From contig CM106585.1 of NCBI GenBank assembly GCA_048013815.1, positions 6,014,001 to 6,078,000 on the forward strand: a stretch of DNA of 64,000 nt, given 5' to 3'. The stretch is from Setoptus koraiensis (lineage: Eukaryota > Arthropoda). Positions 33,117-44,379 of this stretch are shown here, in pieces (within the stretch, counting starts at the first letter, position 1; every line of letters starts with the position of its first letter). The notes below the pieces were generated by a model, which did no database searches, was not told the origin of the DNA, and worked only from the letters and a program-made list of their open reading frames with translations. The position numbers and the translations under genes are program-made.

Positions 33117-33185
33117 CAGGTGAGCTCACATGAGCTCAGGTGAGCTCTTATGAGCTCAGGTGAGCTCTCATGAGCTCAGGTAAGC
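33117..33185 (+). repeat. 20-bp array with four donor-like AGGTRAG motifs
   Basis: Three exact 20-bp units (33121-33180), each ending TGAGCTCAGG. They create four consecutive matches to the 5' splice site consensus, CAGGTGAGC three times and CAGGTAAGC last. The units also hold GAGCTC palindromes. No exon is supported upstream. Confidence 0.85.
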
Positions 33186-34852
33186 GCGGCCGTCGGCGCG
33201 CTGGGCAACAAGTTTGCATTTGCATACCGAGTGTCCAGGGCAGCACACTCACAACTTGTGAGTCACAAGCCATAACCTAATAATAGTATAATTATAATTA
33301 GCGCATCATTTAGTGGCCTCTCGGCGCAACTCGGGCCAGTCCAACTGCGGCCAGTGTGACTACGGCCAGTGGCCAGTCAAACTGCGGCCAGTGGCCAGTT
33401 GGACAAATCACCGGTCAGCTGTGACGCGGCTTTCGACTTGCGATCTCGTTTGCCGTCTCACTCGGGCTGTGCCTATGCTAATTCGGACAGGTGAAGCGCA
33501 AGCCAATCGGCTCGACGGACACACCTGGTGCCTTATGGCGCGATCGATATCACAGTGCTGGCGGCCAGCCCAAGCGATTGGCCGGTCGGCTTCGGGGCAG
33601 CCCGGCTCGAAGGCTGGCCGAGCGGCCGATGAAAGTTGCCGTCGCCTCGATTCGCAGCCCTCGAAAGTGGCGAGATCGCAGCGAGCTGAATTGGCCATAT
33701 TGACCTCATTCGAGCCACTCGACATATCCGATGTGCTCCGATGTGTTGCAATGTGACGTAATGTGTTTCTGATATGCGCCGCAAAGAGTTAAAATTAGCC
33801 CTCGCCTGTGCCTAGCTTGCCTTGATCGCACAATGATTCCACAATGAAAGTGCCTCTGAATTAGATTATCGGCGCTGATTGGCACACTTGGCAAAGTCGC
33901 AAAGTTGGCGACCATGACGCAACTAGCGGCCATCGGGCTTGTTGCGGGCCGATTATCCGACGGCGACGACGTATCGACTTTGCCACTTGATCTCGCTCTC
34001 ACTCAACACTCTCATGCCGGCCGGCCGACCGCAAACGGCCGCTTGATCTCATTATTGCCAGTGGACAATGATGAGCCTTTTATTAGCGGCTAATCTCTTC
34101 GCAGCCCGTAAATTTAACCTGTTAATCCCGGCCCGGCCCGGCCGGCCAATCCGCTGGCGCCACCGTCGTCCCACTTAAATCTAATCTCAAATCTAATATT
34201 GCCAATATCATATTGGCCAATATTATATTGGCCAATGGCCGCCTCGGTGACGCGCCTCGGCCCGACCGGGCGCCAGGTCGCTCCGCTCGCGAAGCCCGAG
34301 CGGCCCGTCATCCTCATCATTAATCACATGCGCAAGTGTGAATCGCAGCGTTCGTTTTCTCGCCGTTTCTCGCCGTTTCTCGCCGTTTTCTCTTGGCGTT
34401 CCTCGGCCGCCGCGGCCGTGCGACACGCCGATCGCCGGGCAATTTGCGGCCGCGCAATCGCCCGGCCGGCACAGTGATAATCTCACCTGAGCGGCCAATC
34501 AACCGTCGTCGGCAAATCACGACAAGCCGACCAGTTTGACGTGCGTCCGAACATCAACGGCGCTCACTGTCACCCATTGTGTCCGGCGCCGACGGCCGCG
34601 ATCTGGCCAGAATTATGCACAATTATCCGGGCCGGATAATTGTCGAAAAAGCGATGATAAGTCGCCATCAGAGCAAATTGCGCCGTCTCGATGACCATTC
34701 ATCCGACGGCCCGCTCATGCAGTGGCTCACCAGATTCAGCCATTCAACGATTCATTCAACGCAAATCATGATAAATTGATAAATGGACCAATCGCCTCAC
34801 CTGTGCGCGGCAAAACAGTTACGCGCCGACAGCGCCGATAGTAAATACATCG

Positions 34853-34871
34853 TTTATTTATTTATTTTATT
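34853..34871 (-). terminator. Polyadenylation signals for the Gly/Ser/Tyr-rich gene
   Basis: Overlapping AATAAA hexamers on the minus strand (34861-34866, 34866-34871 and adjacent), about 170 bp beyond the stop codon. Confidence 0.7.
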
Positions 34872-35038
34872 CAAAGAATTCACCTAACTCGCATCGCCGC
34901 GCCATCCGGATTAGTCCAAATCTGACTTGGCGACTCACAATTTGTGAGGCCCGCTCCTGAGCCGACCTGTTACATTCTCGCTATATTTGCATCTGTTGTC
35001 GCACTCGATTTGTCCCGACCGGGATCGCCCGCGCCGCA

Positions 35039-36237
35039 CTAGGCTATATAAAGTGCGCCCGACGGGGCCGCTCCGCCGTAACCGGACGGGGCCGCGCCGC
35101 CGTAACTGGACGGGGCCGGTGCGTAGCTGGATGGGGCCGGCGAGTAGCTGGATGGGGCCGGCGCGTAGCTTGACGAGCTTGTTTTGCGCATGCCGTACTC
35201 GGGAACGGGCGACGCGTTGCTGCCGTACACCGACGGCTGATATGGGCCGTAAGTGGGCGCGGAAAGCGGTGCGGCGCCGTAGCTTGCCGCGCCGGTCGGG
35301 TACATTTGTTGGTTGGCGCGATAGACGGGCGGCTTGTTGTAATTGCTCGATTGGGCATTGTTCGAGACGCTGGCGTAGCCGCTGAGCGCCGGCGAATTGT
35401 AGTTGCTACTGCCACCGGCCAGATATTTGGCCGATTGACCGTAGCCCGAGCTTGACGCCGCCTGACCGTAACCAGATGCCGGCAGGGCACTGCCGTAGCT
35501 CATGGCCGGCCCGCTGCCCGCGTAGTTGCTGCTCGACGAACCGGCAGCGTACGGTATCGACGCAGAGGGGGCGGAGTAGCCGCCGCTCGCTTGCTGGGCC
35601 GCGTAACCGGTTGATGCCGACGATGGTCCGCTGTACGACGGTGCCGAGTCGTAAGAGGGTGCCGCACCGTACGATGGTCCAGACGAGGGCGCCGAGTAGC
35701 CGCCCGCCGATCCCAGTGAGGCGTCACCGTAGCCGCCGCTCGAAGCTCCGTATCCGCTCGATCCGCCGCTAGATGATCCGTATCCGCCGCTCGATCCTCC
35801 GCTCGAGGCTCCGTATCCGCCACTCGAGGCTCCGTATCCGCTCGATCCGCCGCTCAAGGCTCCGTATCCGCCCGATCCGCCGCTCGAGGATCCGTACCCG
35901 CCGCTTGAAGCTCCGTATCCGCTCGATCCGCCGCTCGAGGCTCCGTATCCGCTCGATCCGCCGCTCGAGGATCCGTATCCGCTCGATCCGCCGCTCGGTG
36001 ATCCGTATCCGCTCGATCCGCCGCTTGGGGATCCGTATCCGCCGCTCGAAGCGCCGTATCCGCCGCTCGAGGCCCCGTATCCGCCTGAGCTGTAAGAGCT
36101 GCCGTCGGGGTGAGATGAAGTGTACGAGTTGCTGGCGCCGTACGAGCTGCCAGCCTTGGGTGGGTTACTGGACATGGACAGGTGAGTTGCGCCGTCGTAG
36201 TTGTCGTTTGTGGCGGTCAAAAGTGTCTGGCCAGGCT
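35039..36237 (-). CDS. Gly/Ser/Tyr-rich secreted protein, exon 3 (repeat domain and C-terminus)
   Basis: Final exon, phase 1, starting after the acceptor CAG at 36240-36238 and ending with TAG at 35041-35039. Joined to exon 2 it completes a Glu codon and continues PGQTLLTATND. Its middle is about 150 residues of tandem GYGASSGG, GYGSSSGG and GGSSGYG units, followed by a Ser/Tyr/Ala-rich stretch and a C-terminus of four SSYAPAP-type repeats ending in two AAPSGYGG units and ALYIA. Repeats of this kind are typical of arthropod cuticle, silk or cement proteins, where Tyr can be cross-linked. No known folded domain is visible. The exon is GC-rich, unlike the single-exon genes at 13-21 kb. Confidence 0.8.
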
Positions 36238-36378
36238 CTGCAAGTGATCGTATCGGGAATTGTCGACGGGTCGAATCGGGATTCACCGGTGAATATAGAG
36301 AAGAGATAATTAGCGATGAAAAGAAACACACAAACTCTAATTATGATTATGTAATAGCCATCGAGCCAAGGGACTCAC

Positions 36379-37090
36379 CTAGCGGAGCGTAAGACGATGG
36401 CGAATTGGCGCCCTGGTAGCCGCCTTCACTGCCGCTTCCGTAGCTGGCGCTTCCGGCGCCCCCGTAAGAGGAACCGCTGGCTTGGCCGCCGTACGACGAC
36501 GAGTCCGACGAGTAGCCGCTCGATTCGCCGCCTCCGTATCCCGAGCTTGCGCCCGCTCCGTAGCCTCCCGCTGATTGGCCGTATCCTCCCGAACTTGAGT
36601 CACCACCGTAGCCGCCCTTTCCGCCGCCGTGACCGGCCGCTCGGCTGCCCTCTGGTCCGGGCAATTTGCTGCTGGAATCCAATTGAATCTCTGGCACAAA
36701 TATTGTCATCGGTTTGTGTGGTTGGCGCACCTTGGCCTTGATAGTTATCTTGGGCATGTTCATTTTGGGCATGTGAATCTTCATGGCGGGTATGTGCACG
36801 CCCAGATTGAGCTTAATACGGGGCCGGGGCGCACCGCCGTGGCCCGAACCTCCGCCGTAGCCGCCGCCGTAGCCGCCCTGCTCGCCTCCGTCGCCGCCGC
36901 CGTAGGCCGCCTCTGGGCCGGCATACGACGATGGCGCGGCCTCGTAGCCGGCCGACCCAGCGGCGGCACCCTGATCGTAGCCGCCCCCGCCGCCGCCACC
37001 CGACGGTCCATATGAGGGCGACGAGTGGACGTAGCCGAGGGTGAGGGCAATCACGAGAACGGCCAACGGGCACAGGCATGTGAATTCAAT
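36379..37090 (-). CDS. Gly/Ser/Tyr-rich secreted structural protein, exon 2
   Basis: Main exon of a three-exon gene predicting 638 residues in total (6 + 712 + 1199 coding bases). The acceptor CCAG at 37091-37094 and donor AG-GTGAGT at 36380-36373 keep one frame. With exon 1 the start is MKIEFTCLCPLAVLVIALTL, a clear signal peptide ending near VHSS. Gly/Tyr-rich blocks follow (SYGPSGGGG, GYGGGYGGG). A Gly-poor island of about 55 residues then begins at PRPRIKLNLGVHIPAM and contains KIHMPKMNMPKITIKAKV and KPMTIFVPEIQL. More GYGG repeats lead into exon 3. The alternating hydrophobic/Lys/Pro pattern of the island suggests beta strands. I recognise no named family; cuticular, silk or adhesive matrix is inferred from composition and gene layout. 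Confidence 0.8.
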
Positions 37091-37595
37091 CTGGTTACAC
37101 AATTACACAGTGACGTAATAATGGCGACACAATCATAGTTACGTAATAATGGTGACACAATCATAGTTGCGCAATAATAGTGACACACAACAATAGTGTG
37201 CGGTTGTTTAAATGTAGGTGAGATAAGTGAGTGTGTCGCGTGCATTAATTGTATCACTCGATGGGGTCAGTAGGGCCAACAGAACGCGCGCACAGCCGAC
37301 CAACAAAGACAGGTGAATGAACAGGCGACACGGAGCCCACTTCCGGTCGACGGATACACTGGCCGAAGTTGGCATATCGAACGATTAGCGATTATCTAAT
37401 ATTGCATAATCCGTGATGAGTTGCCAGTGTTTAATCCTTACTTCCGGTTGGTTTGGGGTTCGCGTGTGTGTGTCACTCAAAATGGTGACAGTTTTCGGCC
37501 GGCTAACGAGCGCAAACTGTTCTGTTGGCCCCAAACATCGCGTTGAGTATGCAAGCTGGTGCAACAACAACAACAAGTGCTGACTGCGAACTTAC

Positions 37596-37601
37596 CTTCA
37601 T
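37596..37601 (-). CDS. Gly/Ser/Tyr-rich protein, exon 1 coding part (Met-Lys)
   Basis: ATGAAG followed directly by donor GTAAGT. The 505-bp intron is phase 0 and joins to ATT in exon 2. A first coding exon of only a few codons is a common layout in arthropod cuticle-protein genes. A TATA-like ATTTAAT lies upstream on the minus strand near 37652-37663, but no start site can be fixed. Confidence 0.7.
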
Positions 37602-38170
37602 GTTGGCTAATGGTGTAATGGCCGCTTGCGGTCTAACGGTTTAAATTAGATGGTTAATTAAATCACAGTCGATCAAACAATGTGTGTGTGTCAAATCAAT
37701 AAATATAAATACTTCCCTCTGTGTGTGTTGGTGGCTATGGTCGTGCTGGCCGGCGTAATGTGAGTCGTAATCTGGAAACAAAGTCGAGCGCATCGAGAGG
37801 AGGGGAGGGCGAGAAGATTTTCGAGGGTGAGATGGCTTGTCGCGATGATAACAGAGATAGAGCGATTGGGCGCGCTCGAAACCGGCCCGATTTTCGTCTT
37901 GGGCCGAATGTTCTGGCCGGAACAGTTCGGCCCGAACAGTTGAAGTTGCTGGTGGTCACAAGCTGGCCAAGACGGCGCTGGCAGATCAGAAATATTTGGG
38001 GCCCACGCGGCGACTCTCAGCCGACTGAGTTGGGCACTGATCGCGGGCAATGTTGCTCGAATATTGGTTGCAATATGCACATCGTGTTGCGTTGCAGCGT
38101 CACTCGTGGCGCCGGCGCTCTGGCCGAGTTCTGGCCGATGGTCAGCAGATTGCGGCCAGACGCCAACAAG

Positions 38171-38250
38171 TGACAGTTGGACAAAATGACAGTTGGACAG
38201 AGCGGCAGTTGGACGGAGTGACAGTTGGGCAAAGTGACAGTTGGAGAGGA
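38171..38250 (+). repeat. 16-bp minisatellite, 5 copies
   Basis: Units of TGACAGTTGGACAAAA type in exact 16-bp register. Confidence 0.9.
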
Positions 38251-41009
38251 CGACGCCAACATTGCATGCGATATCAGCTAACAAGTCACTTGTTACAAGT
38301 GCGCACTGGCTGCGTCTGCGGACATATGACATGTGATATATGATATATGACGCACGAACAGACTGACAGCTAGATCGACACGAACAGATGATGTCCGCCT
38401 GAACAGTGTGCACTGACAATAGTGTAAGTATGCGAAAATAAACGCGCCCAATGCGTTTATTGAGTGGTCATTTGCACGTGACAATAGCGGCCATTGCAAC
38501 AGTGTCACACACAGGCCACACGCAAACGCGCCACGAACGAACGCTAATTGATTGGCGGTGCGTTATGGCGCCGCGTTGATTTGCGCCACTGGCACAGCCA
38601 AAGTGTCAAGTCAGCTGACACTCAAGTGTCAATTGCAACAACTGCTTGGGTGGTCGCAGCAATTGTCACCGACCGCCGAAGCGTGGGCGTCGCAATTGTT
38701 GTGCCACTGCGGCCGCAGCGGTCACAAGTGGTCACAAGTGGTCACAAGTGGTCGGCTCACAACGTTGTCAGCTGACCATTGTCATGTGTGCTGTCGTAAT
38801 TGGCAATGTAATTAATGCGCCATTTGAACGCTGTCTCATCGCTCGGCTCTGATTCTGATCTGACAACAGTTGTGAGCTCATTTGAATATCTCGTGAATAA
38901 CTCGCCCGTCAGCTGCAAATGAGCGGCTCACAACTTGTGAGTCACAAGCTTGTCAGGCCGAGTCGGCGCAACTCGGTGCAACTGACAGGTCAGTCGCTTG
39001 TGGCTCGCAACCTGTGAGCCGGTTGCGGGCCGGCCGAACGGGCCAACGGGCGAGCGGGCGAGCGCGCAATTAGCGTGGGGCGAGAGTTTTATTTGTTATT
39101 TGTTTTGTGATCGCTGCTGTGACCACTTGACGAGAGCGGCCGCTGAATTGCGACGAGGCGCAATTAATCAAGCGCGCGCCCGGATGTGCGCTCGGCCGCT
39201 CGAGAGCGGCCGACATTTGGAGCCGCTCGGCGCCGGCCGGAGCCGGCCGGACAAGCGCGCAAACAAGCCCGCAAACAAGCGAACAGGCGAACAAACAAGG
39301 GGGCGAGCAACAGGCAATCAGCGCGCTCACTACCTGTTTGTATAATTGATTAACTCTGCTTAATTAGTCAATCGCTCACGAATCGCTCACTTGTCAGCTG
39401 CCAGCGCGCGGTCACCTGTTGCGCTGGACGGCGGCACGCGCGGGCACCGCTAGTGCGGCCCGTGCACTTGGCGCGCCAACAGCCCCTGCTGAACAGAGAC
39501 TCTGTCACAGAGTCTCGGTCATCCGCTGACGTTATTCACGGTTATCCGCTGACCATCGTGAGCGGTGGTCAGCGAGTGGGCGCGACCATTCACCTGTTGC
39601 TCGTTCATTCGCGACTAATTTGTCTCATTTGAATGAATGTTGTTGTCGCAACAACAATGCTGTGCGCCTCACTGGCCCAATTAACTGGCCCAATTGAACA
39701 TCGGCGATTAATTGAACATCAAAATGGCGATTAATTAATTAATTAATTGTGCGCGATTAACTCATTGTGCGCGATTCGATTACGGGCAGCGGCACGTTGC
39801 CGGCGGGGGAGTTTACAGTTTGCATTTGAGTTTTATTTTATTTTTGTGTTTTATTGGTACGGCTTGTTGGCGCGCTTGTCAGCTGTCGCTGCGGCCAGCG
39901 GACCGCGGCCACTGCGGACACTGTTTGGTTGCCGGGCCGGCCGCTAGTCGCCCGTCGCCGGGGCGGTCGCCAGTTGCCGGACTAGATCGAGCGGCCGCCG
40001 GACTCGACCGCTCGATCTAAATACTGTCTAAATGGTTTCGTCAACGAGCCAGTGAGAGATGGCGAGATTAACAAGGGCATTAACAGGGCATATGAGCGCT
40101 GCAAGATTACAATTACAGCGACACAATTAACTGACTGACAATGCGACCGGCCGAGCTCCAAGTGAGACTGGCTCACAATGATGTGATTGTGAACGGTTCA
40201 CAATGTGAAGTGCGCGCCGGAGACAAAAGACGAACAACAAGCCAAATATGAATAAATGATAAAATCTAAACACAGTGTAATTGCAGTTTAAATTGCACTT
40301 GTGCGCCGAGTTTGTCTTTGGCGAGTCGTTGCAATTGGAACAAGTGGTTTGTTTGTTGTTTGCTTGTAATTAACAGCATCCTCGGCTCGTTGCTGTTTGC
40401 CGGTTGTTTGCTGTTTGTTTGCTGTTTGTTTTGCATGCCGGCCACCGGACTATACTCCGGCCAGACTGGACAAACGTTATATAGACATGAACAGATAAAC
40501 ATGCCAGTCGTCGTGCCATTATGAATCATTATGAGCAGTGGGCAGTGCGAGCTGTGGTCAAGCACACTTGCACTCGCCCTCGTCGGCCGCTCGTTGGCCG
40601 CTCGTCGGCCGCTCGTCGGCCAAATAGTTGGACAGTAGAGCAAACAGCGACTATTTATATTATTCATATTGTTGTGTTTGATATTATTGTGAGAGGGTCT
40701 CGCGAAGGCACGGCTCGCGGACACAAGGCAAGGCTCGCACTTGTTTTATCCGCTGCGCACAACACAAGTGGCCCTAGATAAACAGGCCAAGATAAACATG
40801 AGCCGCTTGCGGTCTAATTGGTCAAATGTAAACACAGGTTGCACAGGCCATAATTGTTGTCTCTGTTGTTACTCGTTACTGTTAATTGTGTATCTCTTCT
40901 CTTGGCATGCACGCTCGCCGTGTAATGACGCCAGCAACAACAATGACAGCGAGCCCACTCGCCGGCCGCTGTCCCGTCGACGCCAGCGCGCGGCGCATCC
41001 CTCGCTCAG

Positions 41010-41108
41010 ATATCCCTCAAATATCCCTCGAATGTCCGCAGAATGTCCGCAAAATGTCCGCAGACTATCCTCGGAATATCCTCGGAATATCCTCGGAATA
41101 TCCACGGC
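41010..41108 (+). repeat. 11-bp minisatellite, 9 copies with sub-families
   Basis: Nine 11-bp units in register. They begin as ATATCCCTCAA, change to ATGTCCGCAGA in the middle and to ATATCCTCGGA at the end, so adjacent units are most alike. Confidence 0.92.
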
Positions 41109-42111
41109 GAACGCGGCGGAGGATATCGGCCTCGCACAAGCGACTAGTGACGCTCAGGCGACTTGTGACGCACAAGCGACTTGTGAGACGAGAAACTCTC
41201 ATCAGAAATTCAGAGTCTGAACGAGCTCTGACTCAGAGTCTCTGAATGAGCCCCGTCCTTGATTGAGAGAGAGACAGAGTCCGAAGCGAGCTCCGCTCAA
41301 ACGAGCGACAGGCCGCTTGTTTGCACGGGCGAGTCGCTGGCCCGAGATTCGCGAGTCTCCGCTTGAGATTTGCAAGTCTCGGCCCGAGATTCGCGATTGT
41401 CATTTGCATACATGGACGCGATGCGTCGCTGGTGTGGCCGCGATGCGCAAACAGCCAGCGACAAACAATGAGCGATCGCCGAAATTATGCTAATTGACTA
41501 ATTGCGCCAACACAACGCTTTTATTGTGCCTTGCTTATTATCGCTCGATAAACCGGATAAAGTTTTATGGCAAATAAGGCTTGTGCCTGCAATGAGAGCG
41601 GCAAGTGAAAGCGAGCGCTGCCTTCGCCATCGTGCGGCCGCTTCGGTGGCCAGAGTTCGGTCGGACGAATCACGGCGAGCGCGCACAATTGTTGCAATTG
41701 TCGCGCGCTGAGCATCGCGTAACGGTCATCGTGACGCACTGTGCGCCTGTCGGGACGCGCGCCGGTCGGGCATCCGAACATTCGGCCGGTCGGACATTCG
41801 AGCATTGGGCCGGTCGGACGGTCAGCCGGTCGGACATTCGTACATCAGGCCGCATCGCCGGCCCGTCGGATGTTTGCGTCTCGAGACGCGCACAGCCACA
41901 GATACGATCATGCATAAATTTGCCGGCCGAATGGCGCCGGCGAGAGAGTGATTGATGCGATTGGCCTTGTTAGTCACACACTCACTCGCTGGCTGGCTCG
42001 CTCACTCGCTCGCTGGATCGCGGACTGTCGCTCGGCCGGCCAGGCCGATTTGCCAAGACCGCTCATTGCGTCCCACTCGAACGCAGCGAGCGACGCGGGC
42101 GAGCGGCCGCA

Positions 42112-42194
42112 AACGGACCAACGGACCAACGGACCAACGGACAAACGGACAAACGGGCGAACGGACAAACGGACAAGCGAGCAAACGAGCAAAC
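42112..42194 (+). repeat. 8-bp minisatellite, about 10 copies
   Basis: AACGGACC, AACGGACA and AACGAGCA units in exact 8-bp register. Confidence 0.92.
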
Positions 42195-43474
42195 ATTTGC
42201 ATCTCGTCAGTCATGGTGCCCATGCCCATGATCCACTTGCCAGCGAACGGCGACCGGCAGCAGTGACCGCGCAACTGTTTGCAGCCAACGGTTGCATCGA
42301 CAGTTCGCGTAACAGTTACATCGACAGTTCGCGCGGCTGTTACATCGACACTGACCAACGGCGCCGGCCGCCGCGAACGGTGACCGGCGCCGGCCAAACA
42401 AGCGCCAGTTATCGCGGCGTCATCTCGCTGTGCAACCGCGTGAGATGGAAGCGAGATAACTGTGATTACGCAATGTAACAGTTGCGCAATGTAACAGTGA
42501 CGCGATGAGCGCCAGTTGCACAGTGCAATCAACTCATTAGCATATTGCCATTTGTTGTGTGTGTGTGATTAGTTGACGCAACGCGCCAACTTTGATTAGC
42601 CTCTCATTATCTGGCTCGTTATCTCGCTACTTGATTGTGCCTCTAGATCCAATCAATCGAGGGGCGCAACCAGCGGAGGGGATGGCAACAGCAACAATGT
42701 CGGCCCCTCGAATTATTAGAGTCGAATTATTAGAGTCGAATCATTTGACGTCGAATCATTTGACGTGAAATACGCTCAAACGCGCACGAAATGAGAGCGC
42801 AATCAGTGCGGTCTCGGCAATGTTTGCCAATGTTTGCGCCGCTGTGCCGAGTCGGGTGCACGGCGCGCGCCCACACGCTGACCTGTCGCCCACTGTTCGT
42901 ATATAGAAACTGTCGCGCGCTAATTGTAACTAACTGTGCAACGCGCACCTCTACATAGTACCTACATAGTATTGTATCATAGAGGCTCTGTGCCATGATG
43001 ACTGACAGTGAGTGAGCAGCATTGAGCCGGTCAACCGCTCAACACTCACAGTGCCATTCTCACGTTGTCAGCTGTCATGCATCCGTCAACCGTGAGCTGT
43101 CACGCCAAACAGCTGATCGCAGCAGGTCAACACACAACGGGGCTTGCTGTTGAACAAGGTCAACACGCACAAGTGACTCGCTGCTCATCAGTGGGCGCAC
43201 TATGCGCACAATAATTGACAATCAATTGGCGCGTACCTGTCAGCTATTACCTGACCGGCCCCGTACGACTTGCCCCGGCCCGTATCCGGCCCGCACCCGA
43301 GCCGGGTCTCGCCGGCGGCCGGCCGGGCAAGTTGCGCCAGACTGTGCTCGACCCGAGCCGCACCAATGCCGGCCCGCGGCCCATGTGCAGCCTCAATGAT
43401 CATAATTGTGCAACAAATAATTACCCGTTGGCATGGCAAATGGGAGATTATTTGCCTGCCGCGCACACGGTGCC

Positions 43475-43513
43475 CGATAGCGGCGCCCGATAGCGGCGCC
43501 CGATAGCGGCGCC
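43475..43513 (+). repeat. 13-bp minisatellite, 3 copies
   Basis: Three identical CGATAGCGGCGCC units, with a fourth degraded copy following. Confidence 0.88.
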
Positions 43514-44349
43514 CCATAACGGGGCACCGGCCAGCCGCGACCGACCTGACAAGTTGTGAGAACGTGTTGCGACAAACAACCAAACAACAGACAATGTCAC
43601 AAAATGTCACACGAATTGCGTCTGCAGTGCGGCCGGTTGACACTGTCAAACACTGACAGTGTCAATGGTGGACAGTGGGCCAGCTCGGACCCGGCCCCCC
43701 GTCAATCGGTCGGCCGACTGTCGCTTGTGCCCGCCGAGTCAAGACTGTGCCGTGACTCGGTGCCTACAACAATTTGCAGCAAAAGTCGCACGGGGCCCGC
43801 GTCCCGTTGTCAGTTTGTCACACACACACACACACAACCAATTGGCAGCGCGGCACGCTTGGCTGCCCGCTCTGCGTACGTGCATCTATCGGATGTGTCG
43901 TGTTGGCTCGTGGCGCGGCTCGCCGAACGCCAAACCAAGCGGCCAGCGACACGGGCAAATGCGAGCCGGACAATTGCGGGTCCGACTAACGCGAGCCCGA
44001 CAATTGCGAGTCCAGCAAATGCGAGCCAGACAAATGCGAGCCAGACAAACGCGAGACGTCGGACAAATGCGACGGCAAAGCGAGCGCGAATTATGATGGG
44101 ATAGATTAAGCGCCAATCAGGGCCCCAAATGGACGGACGGGCTGGCCGAATGATGGGGCCCACGACGGGGCCCATCGATGGGGCCGAGCGACGCAGGGCC
44201 GAGCGACGGAGGCCGAATGATGGAGGGCGCCAATCAAAAGCGGAGCGAAACGAAGCGCCGCTGTCCATTGAATCGCAATGAGTCACTGGCCAATCTGATT
44301 GAGTCAATCAGTCGCTGGCGCGCAAACTAAACTTCGTTATCGCGCCGTT

Positions 44350-44379
44350 AGAGTATCGCTGGCTGGCCAGCGATACTCT
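44350..44379. repeat. Perfect hairpin, 13-bp arms and 4-bp loop
   Basis: AGAGTATCGCTGG and its exact reverse complement flank CTGG. A further CTGGCCAGCGATACT copy follows at once, so the right arm could pair with either partner. Confidence 0.85.

Larger units (their letters stand above)
22100..34849. other. GC-rich gene-free region with minisatellites and hairpins
   Basis: No credible protein gene. Long overlapping frames on both strands (for example near 24.3-24.8 kb and 29.0-29.8 kb) are Arg/Ala/Ser-rich shadows of GC-rich DNA. The region holds many unrelated tandem arrays with units of about 8-24 bp, two inverted repeats (26977-27035, 28509-28601), paired 16-bp palindromes (29103, 29135) and a run of donor-like repeats (33117-33184). 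It may contain regulatory DNA or long noncoding transcripts, which cannot be seen from sequence alone. Confidence 0.55.

Noticed and set aside
35043-35051. TATATAAAG on the plus strand
   Set aside because: It is the reverse of the last codons of the Gly/Ser/Tyr-rich gene, and no gene follows on the plus strand.
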